DNA from: Macrolepiota albuminosa
Lineage: Eukaryota; Basidiomycota; Agaricomycetes; Agaricales; Agaricaceae
Length of the DNA: 64,000 nt
Reading direction: 5' to 3'
Assembly (NCBI GenBank): GCA_027475525.1
Contig: JAMWFC010000054.1
Coordinates: 2,410,468 to 2,474,467, forward strand
In this document: one piece after another, positions 13,694 through 26,810 of the stretch
Layout of the letters: every line of letters begins with the position of its first letter
Position numbering within the stretch: the stretch's first letter is position 1
Program-made: the position numbers and the translations under genes
The notes under the pieces: model-generated
What the model was told of the DNA's origin: nothing
The model's database searches: none
Seen by the model: the letters and a program-made list of their open reading frames with translations, nothing else

Positions 13694-14515
13694 ACAACGG
13701 CAAATGCCGTCAACAAACCATTACTCAAACACTTCCATTTTCTGCCACTACATGCCACGGCTATCGGTGCTCGACATTCTCCATAGAGGAGTGGTCTACT
13801 CTCTTGTGGGTCTTTCTGTCTGGGGTATTGTGATGAGTATTTCTGTGCATCGAGACACCATTCAGCGCGGCAAAGGTTGGTCCCCTCCTAACATCTCTTT
13901 CTTTCTACCACTTATTACCGCTTGAATTTTTACAGAGGTATGAAAGTTCTCGTTGAAAGGCCTCCTAACATCTCTTTCTTTCTACCACTTATTACCGCTT
14001 GAATTTTTACAGAGGTATGAAAGTTCTCGTTGAAAGGATCGTGGTACTAAATAACCCTACGAGTTTATGGCCAGGAGACAAGCAGCTGTCGAACTGGACA
14101 AAGTTGTACGTTTTGTGCTCGTTGACGTGATTTTCGGTTTTCATTGTCAATTAGAAAGAGGAGAAGGAAATTTCTCTAGCGGAAGCTGCACAGGCGGCCT
14201 TGCCTAGCCGTCGTACCTAAGATGCAAATGAACGGTTGGTCTGCCTTACATACCACAATTAAGATCTATGACAAGTGGCTAGCTAGTTCGTATCGCGATT
14301 GTCAAAAGAAACTTCCGTTTGACCAATTCTCAAACGCAAATAATTCGTATTAATAATATACAGTAGGGTCTATAGGTTTATATGGAAGGATAACTATTGG
14401 ATCGCTAGGTACTGAGTCAGTGAAAGGAATGTTGAAAGTCCTATCGAAAACTGTTGTGGTGTCCAGGTTGCAGTGTCAAAGCCTCTCTAATCCATCGCGA
14501 ACTTCGCTCGCCATC
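13694..14515. other. Intergenic region between SET and GNAT genes
   Basis: Promoter side of the SET gene and 3' flank of the GNAT gene. It includes a 77-bp duplication at 13884-14037. No further gene is supported. Confidence 0.5.
13884..14037. repeat. 77-bp exact tandem duplication (assembly-type)
   Basis: Copies 13884-13960 and 13961-14037 are identical and adjacent, in the upstream region of the SET gene. Confidence 0.9.
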
Positions 14516-15622
14516 TCACCAGTGGCCGAGGACAACTTTTCTTCTGTCAAATCCTATTTCGAGCCAAGGATCGATGCCTTCGACTTCTTGCCCGTCTTCA
14601 GCGAGTCCGGCAAAACCAACGCGGCGGTAGACTTTAGCTGCTGCTCTGTTGCCGTCTGCGACATAGAGAACTACGCTCTCTTTGCAGCCGGGCCCAGTGA
14701 GTAAACTAACAGTAACGTCGTCAATCTCTGAAGCCGGGGGAAATTTTAACAGTGAGCTTACTGTTCACAGACTTTTCGAACAAGGCGTTCTGCGTAGCCA
14801 CGGCGCTCCCATCTCTGGCTCGTATAGACTTTTGTTATGGCTGCGACGCGATCGCTGTTGCGTGTGAAGGCGACAATTGAGGCGATCTCTCTTGTTCCTT
14901 CTACTTCATGGACCCAAACTTGTTTCTTCTCAACTAAAAGAGCTGCTTCCGATCGTGCCCGAACCTTATCCAGGGTGAATGGTGGCTGGAAATCGTAAGT
15001 TTAACCTCTAGGTGCCACAAGGAATTGGACCTACCGAGGTCCTTGCAAAATGGTAACACAAGTCTCCGATCTCTTCTATGTCTTTGCGGACTGCAGCTCG
15101 TATGCTGTTATTTTGAGCTGAAAGGGGCCCCAGAGCGTTAATCGTGCAATAGCTGATCTTGGCGGCGTAATACACATGGTTTTCAGCCAAGGCAATATCG
15201 GTGTGTCGTGTCCATTCCTCTGCAAACAGCTCGGCGACAGGCTTGACCGAGAAGATTGAGTAGACTCTGGAAAGTTCCACAGCTTCGGCCAATTTGAAAA
15301 CCAAACTCCGAATGCAAGGTCGAATATACTCGTCGGTCAGGCGTTCAAAGGGAAGTGTGGTGACAATAAAGACTGGGTATGTACCCATGGGGCCATTCGT
15401 CACAGATAAGATGAACTCGATATCCGAATTAGTGCTGCAAACGATCCAAATGTCATCAGGCGCTGCAGTATTTTGGGATATTGCTTCTTTGGCTTTGAGG
15501 GCCTGTGGAAGAATGACGTTCGCGGGACGTGGGTGGTCTTGGAGTGCTCTCCAGACTGGTGAGGGGAGGTCTCCAGCTTCAGTGAAGAGGTGAGTGGATA
15601 TATCTGAAGGCAAGTCAGGCAT
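14516..15622 (-). CDS. GNAT-type N-acetyltransferase-domain protein
   Basis: Three exons (15622-15036 or 15035, 14985-14762, 14705-14516) give about 333 aa. The N-terminal half has no motif I recognise. The C-terminal half is a GCN5-related acetyltransferase fold: a beta-strand series ending VAAITKVYT, the acetyl-CoA pyrophosphate-binding turn QRWERRGYAERLVRKVCE, then VVLYVADGNRAAAKVYRRVG, where the last helix and strand of GNAT domains are expected. Likely a soluble acetyltransferase of unknown substrate; many Agaricomycetes have paralogues of this two-part type. The start codon lies inside a 77-bp duplication, so two identical ATGs (15622 and 15699) appear. Only one should exist after collapse. 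No signal peptide is seen. Confidence 0.75.
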
Positions 15623-15707
15623 CGAGATTGGACTGGTGAGGGGAGGTCTCCAGCTTCAGTGAAGAGGTGAGTGGATATATCTGAAGGCAAGTCAGGCATC
15701 GAGATTG
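15554..15707. repeat. 77-bp exact tandem duplication (assembly-type)
   Basis: Copies 15554-15630 and 15631-15707 are identical and adjacent. They duplicate the first 23 codons of the GNAT gene, producing a second frame-shifted start. Confidence 0.9.
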
Positions 15708-18700
15708 AGAATCACGGAGTGTGGAGCAATGAGTAAAGACGAGCTGTGGATGCCGAGAGGATATCGAGGTTGGTTATATATATAGGTCCTCAGACAGTGT
15801 GTGTCTTGCCAACCCATGAAACAGATATTCTCTTTACTGATCCTGGAATGCACAAGCTGTTTGACCTAATTTCATGTTGCCTGGAGGATCGGTTTGACAG
15901 CCCATCACAACTTGGCACGAATATTTGATTGATCATGATGATTCTTTCTCAGAATTGAGTGATTTGATATGACTTATCCTATCCTCTTTTGGACAAAACA
16001 CCATGTCAGGAAACCATCCTTTGACAGATTTTTGGGCGCCGATCAACGAAGGAAGTATTTATTTCTGAGGCAATAACTGAATCGCTTTGGCTGAGTTGAT
16101 CTGCGATTGCGAAACCGGACGACGACCTGAGAGAGCACAGCTCGTATGACGTTCAAGCGCGCGCCTCACTGGTGCAGGGGTCAGTACAGGTTGGAGTGGA
16201 AGATATCGATTCATCGCTTTGATGACATACAATCAAATTGGTAAGCCGCAGAGGTTGTTCAGGTGCCAGCGACCCGTGCTACAGGCCCTCCTGGTCCACT
16301 GGTGGTTGTTGAGGACTTGAAATTGATCGGTGGACGGATCATTAACCTCGGATATCTCACGGATCACTACAACTCGTGATAATGACCTCCGAGCATTATC
16401 CATAGAAACAAAGATTCAACTGAAATCCCACATCTTTATCTGACATGGAATATGCCCGGTCAAATCAATTTAGTTGAAACATTTTCACTTACAACTACTT
16501 CTTCCGAGGAAACAACAATATTATGACGGATACTGATCAGTTCCACCCGTATCTCAACCTTGATTTTTCTGTACAAAGTTGGATCCTCAAACGAACCTCG
16601 ACCAAAAAAAATTTGTCGCGAACTTGTGAGGTGATAACTGCACTTTTACTCTATTCATTACTCGTGAATTCTTAAACCTCAGATCTACCAATCCTCGACG
16701 AGTCCCGTTGACCATTATGAAAATACCGTGATTATGTCAAATTTCTGCATCATCTCAGTTCGATCATCATGATTGTCTGTACAAGCCCTGAATATCAAGA
16801 ATTACTTCGGCCGTATCTAGGGTCCGAGTCTCTGAAGCCCAACTTCAACTCTGCTGATGGATGCGCCCTCGAGAACCTGTGAATGATAATACGACCGACA
16901 CAGGTTCTTAAACTATAGTCTATCATTGCCCGCAAAATAGCTTTACAAATCTGTGAGTGGGACTGGGCGGATGTCGGTTCCCGTGTTCGTTTCTGATCAT
17001 ACGGCGTAAATCACTATCATAGATGTTATAAACATAGCACTAGCTAAAACGCTTCCGATATGATCATCATTTGGTTATGCAGAAGTCCGTTACATTCAGA
17101 TGAAAAACGACTTTTGTTTCCACCATACTTTCAAGCTTCAACAGCGTGTAATGTTTGAGATTGACTAAAGACTTATAATTAACGCCACGTGCACTAGATC
17201 ACTTTTCATTTTACGAATGATGACATTGTTAGAGGGCGTTCGCTAATCATGTGCACGGTGATACCAATCAGTCGCGATGGAGTCGGAGATCTATTCTAAT
17301 TGTCGCTATCCCTACAAAATGGAACGTGACAAGTGTCGAGGGGACTTTCCTGAGCTCGCAGTGGATTCGGACCGCATTGAAACCGTCTCACGAGTGGCGA
17401 TAGCGTGAAGTTTTGGAATTTGATGCAATGATCCATCCCTGCGTGAAGTACGGGCACTGCCACTAGTATTCCGATACCGCAAGGATTCAAAGCTGTAAGA
17501 AGGTACAACACAGGATGTAATCAAGCAGACTTGGAAAAAAAACTGTAAATGATTTAATGGCCTCAGGAGTTCAACGTTTAATTTTTTACTGGTAATTACA
17601 GCTCTCAATCTACAAATCTCGGGAATCTCGGGACAGAGATCGTAACAAGCCCTCAAAATCAATCTCTATAAGTTCATGGATCCTTGAATATGTTCTGGTG
17701 AGGTATCATGAGCTCAATGAGCTAGTTATGGTTAGTTCCTGCAAGTTTTTCCGAAGAGATCATTGTGTGCAGTAGGAAATGCAATGTCCAAGAAGACTGA
17801 CACAATCAACGACTCCATTGCTCACAGCAAATGCACGGCATGTTTGCGAGCAAGTTTTATGACGATATCGATACATAACGGGCCAAGGTAATCTCGTTGC
17901 GCGAACTCTTGAATCGACGATCGACAGGCGATGACCGTAATGAAATCTTCCACGCGTCCAAGTACGACGGTGATTTCGAAATGATGACTCATCTACACAG
18001 CAACAGCGAGTCAGGAATTTATTTCCCTCAGGACCATGAGCTGGAACTTGCTGTACACAGCAACCGATCAGGAAGGCTTTACGGCGCCGAAAAAAAGAGA
18101 CTTGAGCCTTTTTCAGTTCAAACTCATCATTATTTGTGAGCATTGGTTAAAAGAGGTTTGTCATAATTCCAGGTAAAACATTTATTACCTTGAAGATGAG
18201 CTAACTATAGTTCTGGCATCATGAGTCACTACAGTCTGGAACTTGACATGGCCATATATGTACTAGCCATTATTGAACACAGCCGCCCTTGACATGATTT
18301 CAGGAACCCTCCTGCAAACATTATACCCTGAAAATCATGGTAATTGGCCGAATGGATGACAGATTCGTTCGTTATGGTCGTTATGGAAGACATGTCATTT
18401 GTCTAAATCTTAATTTATACCTGTCAATTATTGATGGGCGCTGTTGTCCAGAGTGTACTCAAGACAGAACCTCATCTAAAGCCGGTTCAAACTTAAAATG
18501 AGCAGCCATGAAATCTGAACGACCCCTGGACGGCGGACAGCCACTACCAATACTTGACAATTTTTCATTCAAATAATACCATCCATTATCAGACAAGTTC
18601 ATAAATGGGTCATAATATTACCTATACGCCAGCACAACAACACAATGATTTCTTCCAATTTGAAAGCACTGTTATAGAGCAACGTCAATCACAACTGTGT

Positions 18701-18927
18701 ATCCAAAGACCTCAAGGCAGTTCTTAATACCAAGGCAATGAAATGGGCCACAGCATCATGCAAAGCTGTACCTACGGACCAAAGCAGAAGACGACTGGTC
18801 TTTGGGTTTTCGAGGCGCACCGCAGAAATTCAACGTGAGATTGGAGTAGACATGATCGCTTTACAAATTATAGTACATAGATAGTAGCGAATATTGGGAT
18901 AGATAGCATGGATGACATTAAGCTACT
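15708..18927. other. Long gene-poor stretch
   Basis: About 3.2 kb in which I find no supported gene. Open frames of 70-127 codons exist on both strands near 17.3-18.1 kb, but they overlap each other, lack recognisable domains and have atypical composition. GAT/ATC-rich sequence recurs around 16.2-16.9 kb. No transposon ends or RNA genes were recognised. Confidence 0.5.
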
Positions 18928-20648
<1,721 letters not shown>

Positions 20649-21079
20649 GGTGGGGAAAGGAGAGCTGAGAGTCACCGCGCCCGCTTTCCCCTGATAAGGG
20701 GGCTATGTTTGTTCATATTTGGTGGCCGCCCAAACCCGTTAGCCCTCGGCGTTGCAGGCTCAATGCATGTTCGGAAGCATAAATCATTGCAACGTGCCAA
20801 TTGAAGTCTCAAATCGTGTACTGACCATTAAAAGGACATCTTTGTCCAGCTGACAGCGTTCTGAAGACACATCTCATAGGATCAATCAAACCATGCTTGT
20901 ACTTGGTCACAATGGCACCGGTCATATTTTATCAGAGCGATATCAACTGATCTCGGGCGACAGCAGGGACACCCGAAAGTGATTTCTTGGGGTGAACCAG
21001 GTGACAGACACGTAAAACGATCTCGACCCTAGCTACAGATAAGAAAACAGATAAGAATGCCCGCTCCTATCACCGTTCT
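20649..21079. other. Upstream region of the protease gene
   Basis: Presumed promoter of the leftward protease gene, bordering a LINE remnant on the right. No defined site recognised. Confidence 0.45.
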
Positions 21080-21927
21080 TCATCTATGCGAGACTGGGAT
21101 TCGGTCCTAAAGGTCAGGCGCTACCGACGACTCCTTGCCACCGACTCTCAATCGCTGATCATCATGCGGTCTCTGCCCAATGTGAACCTGACACCCCATG
21201 TGCGCCGGTACCAACTTTCTTTATGAATAACTTCACACTCTTTACCCGGGCGGATGGCTGGATCGAATCGAACGTACGCACCTTTGTGGATCGGGCTTAT
21301 TCCAAACAGGTAGCCCACGCCCTTGAACTCACCTCCGACCTGAGGCTCCTCCGATCTGTCTATGACCTCAGCAACCCACCAGAGTTACCGTATCTTCGTG
21401 CGGCACCGTGCTACTCGGTGGTTGTACAGTCGTATGCAAGAGCGGACCAACTCCCCACCGCATCACGCCTCTTGTCGAGAGGTAAGTCTTCGTCGGGTTT
21501 ATGTGTATTTGGGTGCAGGTCGGCGCCTGAGGATGAACACCACATCTTTGTTGAATGCCCATCTCGAGACCATGGGACAGGAATCCTCCACGGAGCTGGT
21601 TCGGTCGACTGAGGACAAGTGCGCAGAGTTGATGGAAAAGGGAGCCATCACTTGTGATGTGGCTGAGAATCTGTGTCACGCAGTCAAGTCCCTCTTTGCT
21701 GACAATCACTCTGTATGGCCCCTACATAGTACTGCCTTCTACTTAGGACGCATTCCGAAGATATCCCGCTTGCTACCGCGCGACGTCAACTCAAAGCAAA
21801 CGCCACCCCTCGAGCTCCAGCGGATAACTCATTACTTCGCTACCGCATGGCACCTGTCTGCCATTCGCCTCGCCGGACGTATCTGGGGTCAGTTACAACG
21901 CTCGATTGCTGGCATAGTCGCTCCCTA
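21080..21927 (+). pseudogene. Remnant of a non-LTR retrotransposon (LINE) ORF2 C-terminus
   Basis: Three frames carry consecutive pieces of one decayed protein. About 21088-21225 reads RDWDSVLKVRRYRRLLATDS. From 21223 another frame carries a zinc-binding segment CVFGCRSAPEDEHHIFVECP, the Cys/His pattern found after the reverse transcriptase and RNase H of fungal LINEs. From about 21590 a third frame runs through FADNHSVWPLHSTAFYLGRI to SAIRLAGRIWGQL and ends at 21927. At least two frameshifts separate the pieces and no RT catalytic domain is present, so this is a dead 3' fragment. Class assignment rests on recalled similarity to LINE tails in Agaricomycetes. Confidence 0.65.
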
Positions 21928-22341
21928 GCTGGCTTTTCTCACTCCCTATGGTCTCTTCTTTATGAAACCTCGGTCCCATTATAATTTTCTTTCTAGATGT
22001 ATTCAGAGTTTCGAACTTCGTCTGCAGTGGTGGCAAGCTTTCCCCACAGGGGCTTTGATGCTACGCCACTCGCACATTGATTAGATACCTCCTTCCCATA
22101 TATTATTAGTGTTATATTTTCACTTTCATTTATGAGGTCTATCGAGGCGTCTCCTAATCGAGTTGTCCTTAGCTATTATGTAGCGGAGGTAGATAACATT
22201 GTAACAATGCATCGAGTCCCACACTGTCTTTCAGTTTGTGCTGGAATTCGTGCATAAATGCATTTCTACCCTGGTACATTGGAGGTCCAACCCCTTCAAT
22301 TTGTGGGCAACTCAAAGCTAACGGATTCGTTCCGCCTAGCA

Positions 22342-22537
22342 TGCTGAGAGATGTAGAATGAATGAATTTGGTTTTAACCGCCGGCAAGCCACAATGCTCG
22401 GTTAAGAGGCGGGGGTAAAGTAATGTATGTACTCTACTCCGATAATGTAATATGGTGGGTATTGGAACTTTCCTCGCAGACTTTTAGGTGGCGTGTAAAT
22501 GAGCATGGTTACGTCGCGGATTGCTGAGAGATGTAGA
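22342..22537. repeat. Short insertion flanked by 16-bp direct repeats, related to KDZ interior DNA
   Basis: The 16-mer TGCTGAGAGATGTAGA occurs at 22342-22357 and again at 22522-22537. The segment between them resembles 38030-38205 inside the KDZ transposon. Shared blocks include ACCGCCGGCAAGC, AAGAGGCGGGGGTAAAGTA and TATTGGAACTTTCCTCGCAGA. It may be a small non-autonomous element or a captured promoter fragment. Confidence 0.55.
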
Positions 22538-22679
22538 TAGATGTTGTAAACACACCACCAAAAAAAAATGGATTCATATAACTATTCAAAGATAGATAGC
22601 CACAAAACAAGCATTTGTTAACCTTCAATGTGTCGTCTGAGACGCACATCCAAGCACCAACAAAAACAAGGTAAGTGGG

Positions 22680-22867
22680 AGATCCCCCGACGACACATGC
22701 CAAGAGTGCAGCAGCAAGGTCATCGTGTCCCCGTGTTGCAAGCAGAGCACAGGGAGCGAGGGCGGCAAAAATTAGATAACCAAGAATGGAGGCGGTGCCT
22801 CCATAATAGTGGTTAAACTATTAAGAACAGATACTACACTTGATCTAAGCCAAAAGGCCAGAGTGGT
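22680..22867 (-). ncRNA. U2: U2 spliceosomal snRNA
   Basis: On the minus strand the 5' region reads GGCCTTTTGGCTTAGATCAA followed by GTGTAGTATCTGTTCTT. This is the nearly invariant U2 5' domain, including the branch-site recognition sequence GTAGTA. Stem-loop IIa (AATAGTTTAACCACTATT) and a perfect IIb hairpin (GGAGGCACCGCCTCC) follow, then an Sm site (AATTTTTG) and 3' stem-loops. The 5' end is placed at about 22867 by alignment to known U2 5' ends; the 3' end at about 22680 is estimated from the usual 190-nt length. It functions in branch-point selection of the spliceosome. It lies head-to-head with the cyclase gene at 23004. Confidence 0.92.
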
Positions 22868-22894
22868 AAGGAACCAAAGAGCCGAGCGCGTGTG

Positions 22895-22901
22895 CTATAT
22901 A
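22895..22901 (-). promoter_or_regulatory. TATA box of the U2 snRNA gene
   Basis: TATATAG on the minus strand, 28 bp upstream of the inferred U2 5' end, is the spacing expected for a TATA element. The 136-bp gap to the divergent cyclase start must contain both promoters. Confidence 0.6.
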
Positions 22902-23003
22902 CTCGTCGGTGAGTCGCACGGACCATCTGATGGTGATGGCATCAATAACAATCAAATCATCAATGACGGCCTCGAAGGAAAGGAAGCCGCAGAAACCTCT
23001 TGA

Positions 23004-23681
23004 ATGAACCCGAACACCATAATCGATCTCTCTCACAAACTCGACTCCAACGTTCAGGTCTACCCTGGCGATCCCCCATTCACTTGCTGTCCCGGTGCCA
23101 CAGTCGCAACAAATGGATACAGTGTCCACTCAATTTCACTGGGATCACATACAGGAACCCACATCGACGCTCCATCTCACTTCTTCGCAGACGGCACAAC
23201 GATCGATCAGATCCCTCTCTCTTCCTTGTTCGCGCCTCTCGTCGTCGTCGATTTAACGCGACAGAATCTCAAAGACCGGCAAATAATAACATGGGAAGAT
23301 CTCTCGTCTTCTGCAGAGCTCATGCGCCCAGGTATAATCTTGGTTATCCATACTGGGTGGTCAGCACACTGGGGCACACCAAAATATTACCACCACCCGT
23401 TCCTTGAGAGAGAAGCCGCGAAGAAAATCATCCAGCGAGGTGTACGAATCGTCGGGATAGATACTCTGAGCCCAGATGAGACTGAATACCAAGGCATTGG
23501 CGGCGCGCATGGTTTCGGGGTACACCAAGAAATCTTGAGTACTGGGGCCTTGATCATCGAGAATCTGACAAACCTCGATAAACTCGACGGGCAAACTCAT
23601 ATCGGTTTGGTCCCCTTGAACTTGGCGGCATGTGATGGTTCTCCCGTGAGAGCTTTTGCGTGGAAAGCAGAACAACTATAG
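23004..23681 (+). CDS. Cyclase-family hydrolase (kynurenine formamidase-like)
   Basis: Intronless gene for a 225-aa metal-dependent hydrolase of the Cyclase/KynB superfamily. The metal-binding signature HxGTHxDxPxH is seen as HTGTHIDAPSHF (residues 49-60). The N-terminus IIDLSHKLDSNVQVYPGDPP is the usual start of the family. A second conserved part, VRIVGIDTLSPDETEYQGIG, follows, with HxxxL/E-type residues near HQEILSTGALIIENL. Members open amides or lactones, for example N-formylkynurenine in tryptophan breakdown; the substrate here is not determined. Cytosolic, no signal peptide. Its short 5' region is shared with the divergent U2 snRNA gene. Confidence 0.85.
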   Translation: MNPNTIIDLSHKLDSNVQVYPGDPPFTCCPGATVATNGYSVHSISLGSHTGTHIDAPSHFFADGTTIDQIPLSSLFAPLVVVDLTRQNLKDRQIITWEDLSSSAELMRPGIILVIHTGWSAHWGTPKYYHHPFLEREAAKKIIQRGVRIVGIDTLSPDETEYQGIGGAHGFGVHQEILSTGALIIENLTNLDKLDGQTHIGLVPLNLAACDGSPVRAFAWKAEQL

Positions 23682-23838
23682 CATTAGCTGTCAAGAGTTT
23701 CTCCACCATTATGTAAATAAATTATGTAGGTGTCTACGGAGAAATTAAAGGAACGAACATTGTCAAAACGTAGAGATTACGAAAGCGTAAGTGGAATCAA
23801 CCCGGGTATAGCATTTAGTTTCGAAACATATGTTTTCA

Positions 23839-26648
23839 TCAATATCGTAATCTCTCGATAAGTGCGATGGCATCGGCGACACTTTCACGAAACGCGTCAG
23901 CGCCGAGAAGGTCAACAATGCCCGCCTTTGAGAAGGTTTCGCGAGGCCTTGGCGACAAGTGAGTAATGAACAGCCCCACGCCTCGATTCTGAAGTGAAAG
24001 AACGGCATCATGATATGTTTCCAAAAACACAATGATGATTTTCCAACCTTGTACTCCTCCAAAAGCTCAAACATAATTTGCGCAGCACTGTAAGGAGAGA
24101 TGAGATTGATTCATCAGAAGTCGTTTGAAATGCTCACGAGGCGTCAATAGTTTCCATGTCTGCCAAATGAAACACAAGAACAGACGCTTGTTGCCGGCGT
24201 GGGGCTTCTGATGGATGGCTTTTCTGCACACCATACAGCTCCAGTCTGCGGAGACGTTCTATAGCAAGAATTAAGTATCGCAAGGATGGCATTAAAATTA
24301 TATTTACCTTTGAGTTGTGCGGTGTTGGCTGTTTAAATGGCTGTCAGTAACTGTGAAAGAATTTACACATGATTTACACACCAAAGTCGAGGTTTTCACG
24401 AATGCGTACAATGAGAGTACCATCTGAACTCTCCTCTGCTTCAGGATTTTCATTGATTGGCTTCCATCGGTCAGTGCCCGGGATACGTCCCTGGAAAAAA
24501 AGCTCGGATCACAAGAGGGCAACGAACGACAAGGTCTTACAAGAATTGTCATACGGGCTCTCGATGACCGGTGCACAACAAGTAGCAACGAGACTATCAA
24601 GCTGACGACAACTCCAACTTCCACATTCCATATGATAGAGAAGACAAAGGTGAGTGCCATTAGAGTCAAATCAACCCATGCACTCATCCTACAGTATATC
24701 GAGCTCAGATACTCGCAACGAACAAGATGACAAGGAGCGCACCTCCAATAATAAGTTACATCTTCCGGGATTTCGAGCATGAGTGAGAACACAACTAAGC
24801 AAATACTGATTGGGGTCAGTAACCGGCACTTTAAGGAATAAGAAGGCGTACATCGATGCCAAGACGCATTTCGGAAGGAAGTATAGGTACGGTAAGAGGA
24901 AGAACGTCGCAAAGAGAATGACGGCAGAGCAGACTAATGAACCCACTTGACTCCTTCCTCCTACGTCACCGTTGATTCGAGATCTATAAGCAGCGAAGGT
25001 CAAAACTCCACCGAAGATAATTTAACCATATCCTAACCGAGTAATAGAGCCGTATGCTGGCAAGGTACCAGGAATAAATGATCCGGCCACATTCGCGACA
25101 CCCAGAGCTACAAGTTCACGATTGGGGCTGATAGAGTGTCCAAAACGCGCCGCGTTTTGCTTGGCCGCAATGATACTATCCAAGAACCCAACGACCGAAA
25201 TCATTCTGCCGTACAAGCATGGTTAGCATGTCGCCCGCGAACGTAATCGGAGGTTCTGGCTTACACCGCAGTAGAAGTGGTCCGTCTAAGATATTGAAGA
25301 GTAGAAGACCGTAAAGGGAATTGCAAGAAAGAATTGCCAGTGGTGATGGGTACTGCACCAAGAATGTCAACTCCTTGTTTGTCCCATCTAAACTTCGCAC
25401 TCAAGACTGCAATTTCTCATTCATGATCCATGTTGAGAATTAAATCGACAGCTTGACTTACAAGTTGATATGATGACCACAATCAAGACTTCTGGCACAC
25501 GGTAGATAAACCAGTATTGCTTGAACATATTCTTGAAGTTTCGGAGAAGTAACAGAATGGCCAAAGCAGAGAAGCTGATGATTGTGGTGACAGGATTGAG
25601 TTTTGTGAATGCGTTCTGCAATAAGAAAAGTATTTTCTCGCCAGTACTTTCGGGCTTGACCTGTCTTTGGAGCGCCACAAGGCCGAGCATGGGAATCAAC
25701 TGTTCGCTGACGGGAAATCATCAATATCAGTTCATGTTTTCGCATCATCACTAGAAGAGTTCGCGTACACCAAGATCACAACTGCGACTGCGCTGATGAA
25801 TCCACGCAAAAGCGCACGGCTAAGAACGACATCAATAAAACCTAACCGGAAGAAGCCTAATAAGAATGTGATTAGACCAGCCTAGTGTCTCGTGAGCAAC
25901 GTCACCGCGGTCACAGAAGCGAATAAACTCGCTTGGAATGTTATCATCGTCGATACGGCAATTCCCAATGCCTCCGAAACACCTGCTTCCCCATGAGTAT
26001 CAAAACGGATATCACTGATCGCCTGCCCGACCAACAAACTCAAAGCCGCCTCTGGAGCTACATTAAGTTGGCGAGAAGTTCCCAGGAACGCGTATACAAT
26101 AGCGGGAAAGGCTGCTGAGAACTAGGATTGCGTAATGGTCTGGTCACACGTTTCAGGAGTGATTGACTTACGAGACCAGCGAGAGGGCTAAGTTTCGCCA
26201 GGGAGGTAGCGTAACTGATGGACTGCGGAATCAGGATGCTAGCTACAGTAAGACCTGCAAGTAAATCGCCTCCGATGCTTCGAATGGTCAGGGGGCGGAC
26301 TTTGCGGGATTCAAAGAAGGTACGCACAGCGCCGTGGAGTAACTGGGTATCCATGCAAAGGATGGAATGTAGTACTTGATTCGTTTCACCAACGCGGACT
26401 GGTTCAAGTTTGTCTTCCTGGCCGTGGACTCTGCGTTGAAGGAGGGTAAGTAGTGGTAAGCGACAGAAACGAATGAATGGCACACCTAGCACAGAAGACC
26501 GACTGCTGCTGTAGCCATCCTCTCTTCGAGTCACCCTGTCAAGCAAAGGCGTCCGTTCCTCGTGTCTGATATGGTCCAAGTCCATGAAAGAGCTCGCTGA
26601 GGAGCTGACTTGAACAGAGATGGGGTCGTGAGAGATCTGAGAGGACAT
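23839..26648 (-). CDS. SulP/SLC26-family sulfate permease with STAS domain
   Basis: Plasma-membrane (or vacuolar) anion transporter. About fourteen exons can be threaded without a stop. An N-terminal cytosolic segment (MSSQISHDPISVQ) precedes the transmembrane region. The SulP signature part reads LAGLTVASILIPQSISYA. Further conserved pieces are LGFFRLGFIDVVLSRALLRG, VVGFLDSIIAAKQNA, SRINGDVGGRSQVGS and LPEDVTYYW-like loops. The C-terminal STAS domain carries VFHLADMETIDASAAQIMFE and ends ALIERLRY at stop 23839-23841. The intron 25932-25882 starts with GC (CAA|GCGAGT); read as exon it contains a stop. In the STAS domain a 59-nt intron after ELLEEYK explains an apparent frameshift. The gene appears intact. 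Probably responsive to sulfur supply, but no regulatory site is visible. Confidence 0.88.
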
Positions 26649-26810
26649 GGCGTGTTGAAATAGCAGACGCCGGAAGCCGGTGTCTAGGAGGGAAATAGCT
26701 GGCCGAGGACTAGTAAGTCGATGTACAAGACAGTCAATTCACGCGGTACTTGCTCGCTTGATCGTCAAATCTCAACTTTCTATATCTCCGGTCCGATCGT
26801 CCGTTATAAG

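Noticed and set aside
17312..18143. Gene on the minus strand from the 116- and 127-codon open frames
   Set aside because: No domain, no plausible splice linking them, Cys/Arg/His-heavy composition and overlap with an opposite-strand frame. Not supported.
23990..24050. Frameshift in the STAS domain of the SulP permease
   Set aside because: A 59-nt GT-AG intron after ELLEEYK joins directly to NRGVGLFITHLSP in frame, so no lesion is needed.
25880..25932. In-frame TAG stop in the SulP permease
   Set aside because: The stop lies in a 51-nt intron with a GC donor. Removing it joins ITFQ to AGLITFLLGFF, as in other family members.
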